Positions 43,781 through 53,494 are shown, numbered from the stretch's first letter. The stretch: 64,000 nt of DNA from Burkholderiaceae bacterium (GCA_026125795.1 JAHCKM010000003.1:124001-188000), one strand, 5' to 3'. Program-made: numbers and translations. Notes: generated by a model from the letters alone, not told the origin.

Positions 43781-44704
43781 ATGTCTCCCCAGACCCCAAG
43801 GCGCCTGCGGCAGCCGCGCCTGCTGATCGTGGGCTGCGGCGACGTCGGCCTGCGCGTGCTGCGCTTGTTGCGCGGCCGCTGGCAGGTGATGGCGCTGACC
43901 TCGTCGCCCGATCGCATCGGCATGCTGCGTGCCGCCGGCGCCGTGCCTTTGCGGGGCGACCTCGATCGGCCGTCGACCCTGGCGCGCCTGGCCAACCTCG
44001 CCGATGCGGTGCTGCATCTCGCGCCGCCGCCCGGCGCCGGCACCGACGATCCGCGCACGCTGGCGTTGCTGCGCGCACTGGCACGCGGCGGCAGCGTGCA
44101 GCGGCTGGTCTACGCCAGCACCAGCGGCGTCTATGGCGATTGCGGCGGCGCTTGGGTGCGAGAGACGCGTGCCGTCCATCCGCTCACCGATCGAGCGCGC
44201 CGTCGTGTGTTTGCCGAAGGCTGCGTTCGCGCGTTCGCGCGTGCGCTGCGCTTGCGCGTCACGGTGCTGCGCGTGCCGGGCATCTACGCGCTCGATCGAC
44301 CCGACGGCGACCCGCGCGAGCGCGTGCGGCGCGCCAGGCCCGCCCTGGTGACCGGCGAGGACGTGTTCACCAACCACATCCATGCCGACGACCTGGCGCG
44401 CGCTTGTGTGGCTGCGCTGCTGCGCGGCCCCACACCACGCACGATCCACGTCAACGACGACAGCGCGTCGCTGCTCGGCGAGCACCTGGACCGCGTGGCC
44501 GATCTGTGCGGCCTGCCGCGCGTGCCGCGCCTGACGCGCGCCGAGGCGGCGGCGCACCTCGGCGCGGCGCGCATGAGCTTCCTGCGCGAGTCGCGCCGGC
44601 TCGACAACACGCGCATGAAGCGAGAGCTCAAGCTCGCGCTGCGTTATCCCGACGTCGAGGCGGCGCTGCGCGGTGTGCGGGTCAAACCCCCTGCGAGCGC
44701 CTGA
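43781..44704 (+). CDS. NAD(P)-binding extended SDR family protein (YeeZ-like)
   Basis: The 307-residue protein starts with a Rossmann motif (RLLIVGCGDVGLRVL) and keeps the SDR segment LVYASTSGVYGD. The usual YxxxK catalytic pair is not visible: the equivalent stretch reads PLTDRARRRVFAEG. It may bind nucleotide without classical SDR chemistry. It is divergent from the reductase gene, and its last 23 bases overlap the 3' end of the protease-like gene on the other strand. Confidence 0.85.
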   Translation: MSPQTPRRLRQPRLLIVGCGDVGLRVLRLLRGRWQVMALTSSPDRIGMLRAAGAVPLRGDLDRPSTLARLANLADAVLHLAPPPGAGTDDPRTLALLRALARGGSVQRLVYASTSGVYGDCGGAWVRETRAVHPLTDRARRRVFAEGCVRAFARALRLRVTVLRVPGIYALDRPDGDPRERVRRARPALVTGEDVFTNHIHADDLARACVAALLRGPTPRTIHVNDDSASLLGEHLDRVADLCGLPRVPRLTRAEAAAHLGAARMSFLRESRRLDNTRMKRELKLALRYPDVEAALRGVRVKPPASA

Positions 44705-45734
44705 GCGTCTTGGCCCGCTCGACGGTGAACACCTTCACCGTCTGCGGACTGCCTTCGCGCTGGATCTCCAGCTTCACCTCGCGTTCGGCCGGGCCGTTGC
44801 GCCACAGCGTGGTCCACAGCTCGTCCAGCGTGCGCACCGCTTCGCCATCGATGCGCAGGATGCGGTCACCCTCCTGCAGGCCGGCCACGTCGGCCGGGCT
44901 GTCGTCGTTGACGCGCACCACCTTGACGTGACCGTCCTCCTCGACGCAGTTGACCCCCATCCACGCTCTGCGGCTGGCCGCGGTGGTGCCGCTGCTGCGC
45001 AGCTCGTCGATGATCGGCGGCAGCAAGTCGATCGGCACGAACATGTTGCCCGGCAAGCGCGGATGATCGTTGCCCATGGCGTACGCTACGATCAGCGATC
45101 CGATGCCTACCAACTCGCCGTTCGCATTGAACAGCCCGGCACCGCTGTGATCGGGCCGCGCCGGTGCGGTGAACAGCGCGCCTTCGATGCGGTACTCCCA
45201 ATAGCCGGCGAAGGCGCGGCGCGACACCAAACGCGCCGCGCTCACCGCGCCGGCCTCTCCGCCGCTGGCGATCATCAGCGGCTCGTGCTGCTCGAGCCGC
45301 ACGGACCGACCCATCGGCGCGGCCTCAATGCGCAACGGCGTCAGCGCCTGCACCAGGCCGAACCCGGTCACCATGTCGTAGCCCACCACGCGGCCCGGGA
45401 TCACGCGTTCGTCGTCGGTGACGATCTGCACCTGGTCGGCCTCGAGGATCAGGTAGCCGATGGTCAGCACCAAGCCCTCGTTGTCGATGACCACGCCCGA
45501 GCCCTGGCGCGCGCTGCCCAGCGTGCGGTTGGAGCGCGCGTCCTCCACCGCCTTGGCCCGCACGCCCACCACGGCGGTTGCGGCGCGGTTGAGCAGCCGC
45601 GACTGCGTGGCCACGTCGAGGGTCTGTGCCGGTGCGATCTGCGGTGCCAGCCAGGCGGCGACGAGCATCAGCACCAGGCGAAGGCGGCCGTGCCAACCGC
45701 TGAACCGACATCCGGTGCTAAGGCGCCTGTCCAT
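44682..45734 (-). CDS. DegP/HtrA-like PDZ protein with degraded catalytic triad
   Basis: The 350-residue exported protein has a signal segment ending near APAQ (residue 37), a trypsin-like domain (about 45-255) and one PDZ domain (about 265-345; VNDDSPADVAGLQEGDRILRI). Aligned by eye with DegS, the catalytic His is Tyr94 (LTIGYLI), the Asp is Gly124 (MVTGFGL) and only Ser197 remains, in DHSGAG instead of GNSGG. It is therefore probably a proteolytically inactive scaffold or sensor. ATG 45734 is chosen over 45785 because it gives a normal signal peptide. Confidence 0.88.
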   Translation of the reverse strand: MDRRLSTGCRFSGWHGRLRLVLMLVAAWLAPQIAPAQTLDVATQSRLLNRAATAVVGVRAKAVEDARSNRTLGSARQGSGVVIDNEGLVLTIGYLILEADQVQIVTDDERVIPGRVVGYDMVTGFGLVQALTPLRIEAAPMGRSVRLEQHEPLMIASGGEAGAVSAARLVSRRAFAGYWEYRIEGALFTAPARPDHSGAGLFNANGELVGIGSLIVAYAMGNDHPRLPGNMFVPIDLLPPIIDELRSSGTTAASRRAWMGVNCVEEDGHVKVVRVNDDSPADVAGLQEGDRILRIDGEAVRTLDELWTTLWRNGPAEREVKLEIQREGSPQTVKVFTVERAKTLRRSQGV

Positions 45735-45840
45735 GACCGACTCCCCGGGGCACTCGCGGCCCTCTCGTCGACAGGATGATCCCAAACCCGTGGCTTGTCA
45801 TCCCCGAGAGGGCGGCTTGGGCATGCCGCCAATGCGGCTT

Positions 45841-45992
45841 TGGCTTCGGCCGGCGCTGCGCGCCTTAACTTCGCTGCGCGAAGTTAGCCTACGCCGCAAC
45901 GGCCTGGCGGCCGTTGTGGTTCCGGCCGGTGCTTCGCACCTTGACTTCGCTGCGCGAAGTCAGCCTGCACCGCAACGGCCTGGCGGCCGTTG
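45841..45992. repeat. Perfect tandem of a 76-bp hairpin unit
   Basis: Two 76-bp units (45841-45916 and 45917-45992) follow each other, with the first bases of a third. Each contains three hairpins: A (GGCGC/TGC/GCGCC against GGTGC/TTC/GCACC), B (TAACTTCGC/TGC/GCGAAGTTA against TGACTTCGC/TGC/GCGAAGTCA) and C (CAACGGCC/TGGC/GGCCGTTG in both). Changes in A and B are compensated. The repeat fills most of the spacer between the rhomboid and protease-like genes. A third copy lies inverted at 58841-58901. Confidence 0.9.
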
Positions 45993-46006
45993 TGGCTTCG
46001 GCTCGA

Positions 46007-46597
46007 TCAGCGGCGGCGGCTGAACGGCAGGCGGCCGCGCCAATACAAGAGCAGAAGCCAGGCGCCCAGCATGCCGCCGAGGTGCGCAAAGTGCGCCACG
46101 CCGGTGGCGCCGGCCACGCCGAGCACCAACTCGAGCGCGCCGAACACGATGACGAAGGTGCGCGCCTTCATCGGGATCGGCGGGAACAGCGGCATGATGG
46201 TGCGGTTGGGAAACAGCATGCCGTAGCACAGCAGCAGCCCGAACAGCGCCCCCGATGCACCCACCATCGGTGCGCGCGAGCCCACGACGAGGTTGAACAC
46301 CATCTGTACCAGCGCGGCGGCGATGGCACCGGCCACCAGCATCTGGATGTAGCGTTTCTGGCCCCACAGGCGCTCGAGCTCGGAGCCGAACATCCAGATG
46401 CCCAGCATGTTGAAGAACAGGTGCACCAGGTCGCCGTGCAGGAATGCGTAGCTGAGGACCTGCCACGGCGCGAACTGCCCGCTGCCCAGGGGCCACAGCG
46501 CGAACCACAGGCCGATCATCGGCACCAGGTAGTTCAAGGCGAACACGGCCGTGCAAATCAGCATCAGCGCCTGGGTGACCGGAGGCAGTGGAAGCAT
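46007..46597 (-). CDS. Rhomboid family intramembrane serine protease
   Basis: The 196-residue membrane protein has six hydrophobic segments. The catalytic Ser is S115 in GASGALFG and the His is H172 in AHLGG; the HGDLVHLFFNM segment in the L1/TM2 region is conserved. Predicted activity: cleavage of transmembrane substrates in the inner membrane. The ATG at 46597 lies six bases after the CCA end of tRNA-Leu on the same strand. An upstream in-frame GTG at 46633 lies inside the tRNA and is unlikely. No Shine-Dalgarno sequence is visible. Confidence 0.9.
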   Translation of the reverse strand: MLPLPPVTQALMLICTAVFALNYLVPMIGLWFALWPLGSGQFAPWQVLSYAFLHGDLVHLFFNMLGIWMFGSELERLWGQKRYIQMLVAGAIAAALVQMVFNLVVGSRAPMVGASGALFGLLLCYGMLFPNRTIMPLFPPIPMKARTFVIVFGALELVLGVAGATGVAHFAHLGGMLGAWLLLLYWRGRLPFSRRR

Positions 46598-46603
46598 CGT
46601 GTG

Positions 46604-46688
46604 TGGTGCCCGGGGCCGGACTCGAACCGGCACGCCTTGCGGCGGGGGATTTTGAGTCCCCTGCGTCTACCGATTTCGCCACCCGGGC
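46604..46688 (-). tRNA. tRNA-Leu (anticodon CAA)
   Basis: The 85-nt class II tRNA includes an encoded CCA end. The acceptor stem pairs GCCCGGG with CCCGGGC, the anticodon loop is CTCAAAA (anticodon CAA), a long variable arm is present, and the T-loop is GGTTCGAGTCC. It decodes UUG. Confidence 0.97.
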
Positions 46689-46803
46689 TGCAAGAGGTGG
46701 ATGCGAACGCTCGAGGCGCGGCGGATTATGGCATGCACGTCTGCGTGGGCCGGTGCGCGCTGCCACAATGCATGTCGACGCGTGCCGCTTGAAGGCCTTC
46801 AGC

Positions 46804-47712
46804 TTGACACCCGACTATCCCACCATCGAAGACGCCATCGGCCACACGCCGCTGGTGCGCCTGCAGCGTGTGCCCGGTGCCGCCAACGCCGAGCGCGGCA
46901 ACGTGATCCTGGGCAAGCTCGAGGGCAACAACCCGGCCGGCTCGGTCAAGGACCGTCCCGCGATCAGCATGATCCGTCGCGCCGAGGAACGCGGCGACAT
47001 CAAGCCCGGCGACACGTTGATCGAGGCGACGTCCGGCAACACCGGCATTGCGCTGGCCATGGCGGCGGCCATCCGCGGCTATCGCATGGTGCTCGTGATG
47101 CCCGAAGACCTGTCGGTGGAGCGCGCGCAGACGATGAAGGCGTTTGGCGCCGAGATGATCCTCACGCCTCGCTCCGGAGGCATGGAATACGCACGCGACC
47201 TCGCCGAGCAAATGCAAAAAGAGGGCAAGGGCCGCGTGCTCGACCAGTTTGCCAACGCCGACAACCCGCGCATCCACTACGAGACCACCGGGCCGGAGCT
47301 GTGGCGCCAGACCGATGGGCGCATCACGCACTTCGTCAGCGCGATGGGCACGACCGGCACCATCACCGGCGTGAGCCGCTACCTGCGCGAGAGGAACCCG
47401 GCGGTGCGCATCATCGGCGCGCAGCCGGCCGAGGGGTCGCGCATTCCCGGCATCCGCAAGTGGCCGCAGGAGTACCTGCCGAAGATCTACGACCCCAAGG
47501 CGGTGGACGAGCTGATCCTGGTGTCGCAAGCCGATGCCGAGGAGATGGCGCGTCGGCTGGCGCGCGAAGAGGGCTTGTTCGGTGGCATCTCGGCGGCCGG
47601 CGCCTGCTGGGTCGCGCTGCGTGTGGCGGCGGCAGTGCAAAACGCCACCATCGTGTTCGTGGTGTGCGACCGCGGCGACCGCTATCTGTCGACCGGCGTG
47701 TTCCCTGCGTAG
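46804..47712 (+). CDS. cysM: Cysteine synthase B
   Basis: The 302-residue PLP enzyme makes cysteine from O-acetylserine and sulfide or thiosulfate. The Schiff-base Lys is K49 (AGSVKDRPA), the substrate loop is ATSGNTG, and the CysM-type segment is GTTGTITGVSRYL. I prefer the TTG at 46804 because GAAGG lies eight bases upstream and homology starts at YPTIEDAIG. An ATG at 46768 would add 12 residues but overlaps a CACAAT -10-like box. Confidence 0.93.
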   Translation: MTPDYPTIEDAIGHTPLVRLQRVPGAANAERGNVILGKLEGNNPAGSVKDRPAISMIRRAEERGDIKPGDTLIEATSGNTGIALAMAAAIRGYRMVLVMPEDLSVERAQTMKAFGAEMILTPRSGGMEYARDLAEQMQKEGKGRVLDQFANADNPRIHYETTGPELWRQTDGRITHFVSAMGTTGTITGVSRYLRERNPAVRIIGAQPAEGSRIPGIRKWPQEYLPKIYDPKAVDELILVSQADAEEMARRLAREEGLFGGISAAGACWVALRVAAAVQNATIVFVVCDRGDRYLSTGVFPA

Positions 47713-47720
47713 ATGCAACC

Positions 47721-47870
47721 GCCACGCTCACTTCGTTCGCTGCCCTTGCAGGGCGCGCTGGCCGCAAGCGGCCAGCCCCTCACCAGGCAGGAACAGTCCA
47801 CCGGACTGTTCCTGTCCGCGCTCGGCCCCGAGGGGGCGCATCGGCGCTTTCGGGCGGCCGAGCGGCGCTG
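47721..47870. repeat. Intergenic hairpin mosaic between cysM and the Nudix gene
   Basis: It begins with 25 bases shared with the 31802/48446 element. Two perfect inverted repeats follow: GCTGGCCGC/AA/GCGGCCAGC (47757-47776) and a 12-bp stem with loop ACC (47788-47814). It ends GCGGCCGAGCGGCGCTGA right before the Nudix start codon. Confidence 0.8.
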
Positions 47871-47873
47871 ACC

Positions 47874-48413
47874 ATGGCAACGGAGTTCCGCTTCTGTCCG
47901 CAATGCGCGACCGCTTTGCAGCCGCTCGCGCAGATGGAAGACGGCGGCGAGAAGACCCGGCTGCGCTGTCCGGCCTGCAACTGGACCCACTGGAACAATC
48001 CGACGCCGGTGTTGGCCGCGGTGATCGAGTGCGCCGACCGCGACGGGCGCGTGCTGCTGGCGCGCAATGCGGCGTGGACCGGCCGCATCTTCGCGCTGAT
48101 CACCGGCTTCATGGAGGCCGGCGAATCGCCCGAAGCGGGCATCCGGCGCGAGGTGATGGAGGAGACTTCGCTGCAGGTCGATGCGCTCAAGCTGATCGGC
48201 GTCTACGAGTTCGAACGCATGAACCAGGTGATCATCGCCTACCACGCGCTGGCGCGCGGGGAGGTGCGCTTGTCGCCCGAACTGGCCGAGTACAAGCTGT
48301 TCCAGCCGGCCGACATCGTCTGCTGGCCGGCAGGTACCGGTTATGCGCTGGCCGACTGGCTGCGCACCCGTGGCCACGAGCCGAAGTTCATGGATTTCAG
48401 GCGTCGCCCGTAA
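47874..48413 (+). CDS. Zinc-ribbon Nudix hydrolase
   Basis: The 179-residue protein starts with a zinc ribbon (CPQC near residue 8, CPAC near 33), as in NADH pyrophosphatases. The Nudix box GFMEAGESPEAGIRREVMEE is complete. It probably hydrolyses a nucleoside diphosphate derivative, NADH-like or a damaged nucleotide. It lacks the N-terminal half of full-length NudC. Its start lies directly behind the hairpin mosaic. Confidence 0.9.
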   Translation: MATEFRFCPQCATALQPLAQMEDGGEKTRLRCPACNWTHWNNPTPVLAAVIECADRDGRVLLARNAAWTGRIFALITGFMEAGESPEAGIRREVMEETSLQVDALKLIGVYEFERMNQVIIAYHALARGEVRLSPELAEYKLFQPADIVCWPAGTGYALADWLRTRGHEPKFMDFRRRP

Positions 48414-48445
48414 AATCGCGCCTCCACCGAGAGCCAGGATGAAAC

Positions 48446-48518
48446 GACCCCCACGCTCACTTCGTTCGCTGCCCCCCGAGGGGGCGTGTCATCGCCTTCG
48501 GGCGGCCGGGTGGCGCTG
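48446..48518. repeat. Intergenic hairpin element ahead of the TusA-like gene
   Basis: The first 41 bases are identical to 31802-31842. The rest ends GGCGGCCGGGTGGCGCTG, abutting the ATG at 48519, so the repeat supplies the immediate translation-initiation region. Confidence 0.8.
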
Positions 48519-48746
48519 ATGCAAGCCCAGAAAGAACTCGATGCGCGCGGCCTGAACTGCCCGCTGCCGATCCTCAAGGCCAAGAAGGCGTTGGCCGAGA
48601 TGAAGAGCGGTGACGTGCTGAAGGTGCTGGCGACCGATCCGGGCTCGATGCGCGACTTCCAGGCCTTTGCTCGCCAGACTGGCAACGAGCTGCTCGAACA
48701 ATCGAGCGCGGCCGACGAGTTCGTGCACTACCTGAAGCGGCGTTGA
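48519..48746 (+). CDS. TusA/SirA family sulfur-carrier-like protein
   Basis: The 75-residue protein has the hallmark CPLP motif with its reactive Cys at C14 (ARGLNCPLPILKAKKAL). TusA proteins pass persulfide sulfur, for example to tRNA 2-thiouridine synthesis. ATG 48519 gives the standard length. cysM and the Nudix gene lie upstream on the same strand; galU converges after 22 bp. Confidence 0.93.
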   Translation: MQAQKELDARGLNCPLPILKAKKALAEMKSGDVLKVLATDPGSMRDFQAFARQTGNELLEQSSAADEFVHYLKRR

Positions 48747-48768
48747 GCGCCGACGCCGCCCGGGCGCC

Positions 48769-49635
48769 TCACATCTTCAGATCGCGCAGGTACTCCCGGA
48801 ACCCCGCCCCGAGCTCGGGGTGCTCGAGCGCGAGCTCGACATTGGCCTGCAGAAAGCCGTCCTTGCTGCCGCAGTCGTAGCGGCGCCCGGCGTACCGGTA
48901 CGCAAACACCTTCTCGCGGCGCAGCAGGGACGAGATCCCGTCGGTGAGCTGGATCTCGCCGCCCACCCCCCGCGGCTGGTTGAGGATCTCATGGAACACG
49001 CCGGGCGTCAGGATGTAGCGCCCGGCCACGCCCAGGCGTGACGGCGCGACTTCGGGGGCCGGCTTCTCGACGATGCGGGTCACGTCGACGAGGCGCTCAT
49101 CGACCGGGGTCCCCGCCACGATGCCGTAGCGCCTGGTGTGCTCCGGGGGCACCTCCTGTACCGCGATGATCGACGCACGCCAATGCTGGAAGCGGTCAAC
49201 CATCTGTTTCAGCACCGGCGGCTCGCCGACCATCAGGTCGTCGGCCAGCAGCACCGCGAACGGCTCGTTGCCGACCAGCCTCTGGCCGCACAGCACGGCG
49301 TGACCCAGGCCCAGCGCCTGGGCTTGGCGCACATAGATGCACTCCATGTCGTCCGGCTTGACCCGGCGCACCACGTCCAGTAACTCTTGCTTACCCGCTT
49401 GTTCAAGGGCTACCTCGAGCTCGAACGTCATGTCAAAGTGGTCTTCGATGGGCCGTTTGTGGCGGCCGGTCACGAAGATCATCTCTCTGACACCGGCGGC
49501 ATAGGCCTCTTCCACGGCGTACTGGATCAGGGGTTTGTCCACCACGGGCAGCATTTCCTTCGGCTGCGCCTTGGTGGCAGGGAGGAATCGTGTGCCCAGG
49601 CCTGCTACAGGGAAAATGGCCTTATTGACCAACAT
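48769..49635 (-). CDS. galU: UTP--glucose-1-phosphate uridylyltransferase
   Basis: The 288-residue GalU makes UDP-glucose. The nucleotide-binding start is [25 protein letters not shown], and the sugar-phosphate pocket is around LLADDLMVG and [13 protein letters not shown] 49635 begins directly before this motif. No strong ribosome binding site precedes it. It is divergent from the hydroxyacid dehydrogenase homologue with 87 bp between starts. Confidence 0.96.
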   Translation of the reverse strand: MLVNKAIFPVAGLGTRFLPATKAQPKEMLPVVDKPLIQYAVEEAYAAGVREMIFVTGRHKRPIEDHFDMTFELEVALEQAGKQELLDVVRRVKPDDMECIYVRQAQALGLGHAVLCGQRLVGNEPFAVLLADDLMVGEPPVLKQMVDRFQHWRASIIAVQEVPPEHTRRYGIVAGTPVDERLVDVTRIVEKPAPEVAPSRLGVAGRYILTPGVFHEILNQPRGVGGEIQLTDGISSLLRREKVFAYRYAGRRYDCGSKDGFLQANVELALEHPELGAGFREYLRDLKM

Positions 49636-49722
49636 ACGCTTACATAAAATCGTTGGGACCGAGATGGGGGATTCTGGCACGCGGATCGGGCACTCTTGCT
49701 CTGCGCGTAAGCCGGATTGCGC

Positions 49723-50697
49723 ATGGATGTTCTGATCGTCGAGCCGCTGGAACCGGAGGTCATGCATTGGCTCGTGGCGCGTCATGCCGTGCGGTACGCG
49801 CCCGACCTCGCACGTGACCCGCGGGCATTCCGCCAGGCGTTGTTCAACGTGCGCGCGATGATCATTCCGCCGGCCGTGGCCGTGGACAGCCAGGTGCTGC
49901 ACTACGCGCCCGTGCTGCGCGCGGTGGGCCGCCTGAGTTCAGGCGCCGAGAACATCGACACCGATGCCTGCGCCCGTGCCGGCGTGGAGGTGGTGCGCCC
50001 GATCAACGCCAGCGCCGCCGCCGAGGCCGAGTTCATGATCGGCGCGCTGCTGCAGATGCTGCGTCGAGTGCCGGTGCTCAGCGCCGAGGGCCTGCTGGTC
50101 GGCCGCGAGCTCGGTGGTGCCACGGTCGGCTTGGTGGGCATGACGCCCGCGGCGCGGCCGTTGGCGCAACTGTTGGCCACGTTCGGCTCGCGCGTGGTCG
50201 GCTACGACCCGGCGGTGCACGTGTCCGATGGCTTGTGGAACCGCTGGCGCGTGGAGCCGCTGGGCCTGCGCGAGCTGATGGAGCAGTCCGACGCGGTGTG
50301 CGTGATGCTCACGTACTTCTCGCGCTACCACGGCCTGCTGGGCGAGCGTTTCCTGCCGTCGTGCAAGCCCAACCAGGTGCTGGTGAGCATCGCGCACTCG
50401 AGTCTGTTCGACGAGATGGCGCTGGCCGAGGTGCTGACCTCGGGCCGCATGGCCGCCGCGTGGTTCGACAGCCTGGAGCCCGGCATGCTCGATCCCGGCC
50501 GGCCGCTGCACGATGTCGACACGCTGCAGGTGACGCCGCGTGTGGCCAGCACCACACGCGAATCGCGCATCCGCAGCGCGTGGGCGGTGGCGCGGCGCAT
50601 CGACGAGCTGCTGTCGGCGACGGCGGCGCGCGCCGAGTTCAGGCCGACGTCCCCAGACGACCCCGTTGATCTTCGAGCCGGCGAAGCACCTGCCTGA
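49723..50697 (+). CDS. Degenerate D-2-hydroxyacid dehydrogenase homologue
   Basis: The 324-residue protein has the overall 2-hydroxyacid dehydrogenase (SerA-like) layout. Aligned by eye with E. coli SerA, the substrate Arg is His225 ([10 protein letters not shown]) and the catalytic His is Arg273 (TPRVAST), an apparent swap. The dinucleotide loop GxGxxG reads G139-M-T-P-A-A144. NAD binding and classical catalysis are therefore doubtful. ATG 49723 is preferred to TTG 49717. Its last 59 bases overlap valS on the opposite strand. Confidence 0.82.
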   Translation: MDVLIVEPLEPEVMHWLVARHAVRYAPDLARDPRAFRQALFNVRAMIIPPAVAVDSQVLHYAPVLRAVGRLSSGAENIDTDACARAGVEVVRPINASAAAEAEFMIGALLQMLRRVPVLSAEGLLVGRELGGATVGLVGMTPAARPLAQLLATFGSRVVGYDPAVHVSDGLWNRWRVEPLGLRELMEQSDAVCVMLTYFSRYHGLLGERFLPSCKPNQVLVSIAHSSLFDEMALAEVLTSGRMAAAWFDSLEPGMLDPGRPLHDVDTLQVTPRVASTTRESRIRSAWAVARRIDELLSATAARAEFRPTSPDDPVDLRAGEAPA

Positions 50698-53494
50698 ACT
50701 CGGCCACGCGCAGGCGCTCCTGTTCGACGACCGTGGCCGGCGCGCGCTGCACGAAGCTCGGGTTGTTCAGCTTGGTCTCGGCCTTGCCGATCTCGCCTTG
50801 CAGCCGATCGATCTCCTTGCCGATGCGCGCGAGTTCGGCGTTCACATCGATCGGCACCACGAGCGCGAGCTTGGTCGCGCCGGCCACCGCCATCGGTGCA
50901 TGCGCGGCCGCTGAGCCGAACGCCGCGTCGTCGCCGAAGGTCTTGACCTCCGACACACGGCCCATCACCGACTTGAGCAGCGGCGCCACTTCGTCGACAA
51001 ACGCCGCATCGCCCACCGCGTGGAGCGGCACACGCTGGTCGGGCCGCAGGTTCAGTTCGCTGCGCAGGCTGCGTACGGAAAACATCAGCCCCTTCAACTT
51101 GCCGACCCAGGCATCGGCCGCCGGGTCGACCTTGTGCAGCTCGGCCTGCGGATAACGCGCCGTGACGATGCTGTCGCTGGAGCCTTCGGTGCGCCGTCCG
51201 GCAACCACCGACACGCGCTCCCACAACTCGGCCGTGATGAACGGCGCCACCGGGTGCAACAGACGCAGCACGGTCTCGAGCGTGCGGATCAGCGTGCGGC
51301 GCGTCGCGCGCTGCTGCGCGATGCTGCCGTTGGCGAGCTGCACTTTGGCGATCTCGATGTACCAGTCGCAATACTCGTCCCAGACGAACTGGTAGATCGC
51401 GTTGGCCACGTTGTCGAGCCGGTACTCGGCAAAGCCCTCGGCCACCGCGGCCTCCACGCGCTGCAGCTCACCGGTGATCCAGCGATCGGCCTGCGAGAAG
51501 CTGGCGTATCCGTGGGCCTTGCCGCCAGGCTCGCAATCCGCCTTGGTGTGCTCCATCAGTCCGCAGTCCTGGCCCTCGCAGTTCATCAGCACGAACTTGG
51601 TGGCGTTCCAGAGCTTGTTGCAGAAGTTGCGGTAGCCCTCGCAGCGCTTGCTGTCGAAGTTGATGTTGCGACCCAGCGTGGCAAGCGCGGCGAACGTGAA
51701 GCGCAGCGCGTCGGCGCCGTAACCCGGGATGCCCTGCGGGAACTCCTTCTTCGTGTTCTCGCGGATCGCCGGCGCGGTCTCGGGCTTGCGCAGGCCGGTG
51801 ACGCGCTTGTCGAGCAGCGGCTGCAGCGCGATGCCGTCAATCAGGTCCACCGGATCGAGCACATTGCCTTCGCTCTTGCTCATCTTGTGGCCATGCGAGT
51901 CGCGCACCAGGCCGTGGATGTAGACGTGCCTGAACGGCACCTTGCCGGTGAAGTGCGTCGTCATCATGATCATCCTGGCCACCCAGAAGAAGATGATGTC
52001 GTAGCCGGTGACGAGCACCGAGGAGGGCAGGAACAAGTCCTGTTCGAGCGTCTTCTCCGGCCAACCGAGCGTCGAGAACGGCACCAGCGCCGAGCTGTAC
52101 CAGGTGTCGAGAACGTCCTCGTCACGCGCCAGCGCGCCGCCGTAGCCCGCCGCCTGAGCCCGCGAGCGCGCCTCGGCCTCGTCGCGGCCGACGAAGAGCT
52201 CACCACCCGTGCCGTACCACGCAGGGATCTGGTGGCCCCACCACAGTTGGCGCGAGATGCACCAGTCCTGGATGTTGTGCATCCACTGGTTGTAGGTGTT
52301 GACCCATTGCTCCGGATAGAACTTCACCTCGCCGGTCTCGACCGCGCGGATCGCCTTGGCCGCGATCGACGTGCCGTCGCGTCCCGGCTTGGTCATCGCG
52401 ACGAACCACTGGTCGGTGAGCATCGGCTCGACGATCTGGCCGGTGCGCTCGCAGCGCGGCACGGTGAGCTTGTGCTTGCGCGTTTCTTCCAGCAGCCCCT
52501 GCGCCTGCAGATCGGCGACGATCTTCTTGCGCGCGGCGAAGCGGTCGAGCCCGCGGTAGGCCTCGGGCGCGTTGTCGTTCAAGGTGGCATCGAGGTTGAG
52601 CACACCCACCAACGGCAGGTTATGTCGCTGACCCACCGCATAGTCGTTGTGATCGTGCGCCGGCGTCACCTTGACCACGCCGGTGCCGAATTCGCGATCG
52701 ACATACGCATCGGCGATCACCGGGATCTCGCGGTCCGTCAGCGGCAGCTGCACGCGGGCGCCCACCAGCTTGGCATAACGCTCGTCATCGGGATGCACCA
52801 TCACCGCGGTGTCGCCGAGCATCGTCTCCGGCCGCGTGGTGGCGACCGTGAGATGGCCTTGGGCACCCACCAGCGGATAGCGGATCAACCAGAGCTGGCC
52901 GTCTTCCTCCTCCGACACCACCTCCAGGTCGGACACCGCCGACTTCAGCACCGGATCCCAGTTGACCAGCCGCTTGCCGCGGTAGATCAGGCCTTCGTCG
53001 TACAGGCGCACGAAGGTGTCGGTGACGATGGCAGACAGCCGCTCGTCCATCGTGAAGTACTCGTGCTTCCAGCTCACGCTGTCGCCCATGCGGCGCATCT
53101 GCTGCGTGATGGTGGCGCCCGAGGTCTTCTTCCAGTCCCACACCTGGGCCACGAAGTTCTTGCGGCCCATGTCGCGGCGCGAAAGCCCCGCCTCCTGCAA
53201 CTGGCGCTCGACGACGATCTGCGTGGCGATGCCGGCATGGTCGGTGCCCGGCACCCACAGCGTGTTGAAGCCCCGCATGCGGTGATAGCGCGCCAGCGTG
53301 TCCATCAGCGTGTGCTGGAACGCGTGGCCCATGTGCATCGTGCCGGTGACGTTGGGCGGCGGCAGCTGGATGCAGAACGACGGCTTGGCCGGATCGAGCG
53401 TCGGCTCGTAGACGCCGCTTTGTTCCCACAGCGGCGCCCAGCGCGCCTCGATGGCGGCGGGTTCGAAGGATTTGGGCAGGGCAGGCAGCGTCAT
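50639..53494 (-). CDS. valS: Valine--tRNA ligase
   Basis: The 951-residue class I synthetase has the HIGH motif HMGH (about residues 52-55), an editing domain in the middle, the KMSKS motif near 534 ([13 protein letters not shown]) and a C-terminal coiled coil ([25 protein letters not shown] heptads). ATG 53494 begins [12 protein letters not shown]; the frame remains open upstream through guaC antisense. It lies 14 bp after guaC on the same strand. Confidence 0.96.
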   Translation of the reverse strand: MTLPALPKSFEPAAIEARWAPLWEQSGVYEPTLDPAKPSFCIQLPPPNVTGTMHMGHAFQHTLMDTLARYHRMRGFNTLWVPGTDHAGIATQIVVERQLQEAGLSRRDMGRKNFVAQVWDWKKTSGATITQQMRRMGDSVSWKHEYFTMDERLSAIVTDTFVRLYDEGLIYRGKRLVNWDPVLKSAVSDLEVVSEEEDGQLWLIRYPLVGAQGHLTVATTRPETMLGDTAVMVHPDDERYAKLVGARVQLPLTDREIPVIADAYVDREFGTGVVKVTPAHDHNDYAVGQRHNLPLVGVLNLDATLNDNAPEAYRGLDRFAARKKIVADLQAQGLLEETRKHKLTVPRCERTGQIVEPMLTDQWFVAMTKPGRDGTSIAAKAIRAVETGEVKFYPEQWVNTYNQWMHNIQDWCISRQLWWGHQIPAWYGTGGELFVGRDEAEARSRAQAAGYGGALARDEDVLDTWYSSALVPFSTLGWPEKTLEQDLFLPSSVLVTGYDIIFFWVARMIMMTTHFTGKVPFRHVYIHGLVRDSHGHKMSKSEGNVLDPVDLIDGIALQPLLDKRVTGLRKPETAPAIRENTKKEFPQGIPGYGADALRFTFAALATLGRNINFDSKRCEGYRNFCNKLWNATKFVLMNCEGQDCGLMEHTKADCEPGGKAHGYASFSQADRWITGELQRVEAAVAEGFAEYRLDNVANAIYQFVWDEYCDWYIEIAKVQLANGSIAQQRATRRTLIRTLETVLRLLHPVAPFITAELWERVSVVAGRRTEGSSDSIVTARYPQAELHKVDPAADAWVGKLKGLMFSVRSLRSELNLRPDQRVPLHAVGDAAFVDEVAPLLKSVMGRVSEVKTFGDDAAFGSAAAHAPMAVAGATKLALVVPIDVNAELARIGKEIDRLQGEIGKAETKLNNPSFVQRAPATVVEQERLRVAEFRQVLRRLEDQRGRLGTSA

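Noticed and set aside
45841..45992. Possible CRISPR array or coding minisatellite
   Set aside because: Only two adjacent 76-bp copies with no spacers; each unit is internally palindromic, fitting REP/BIME-like structure, and no cas genes are present.
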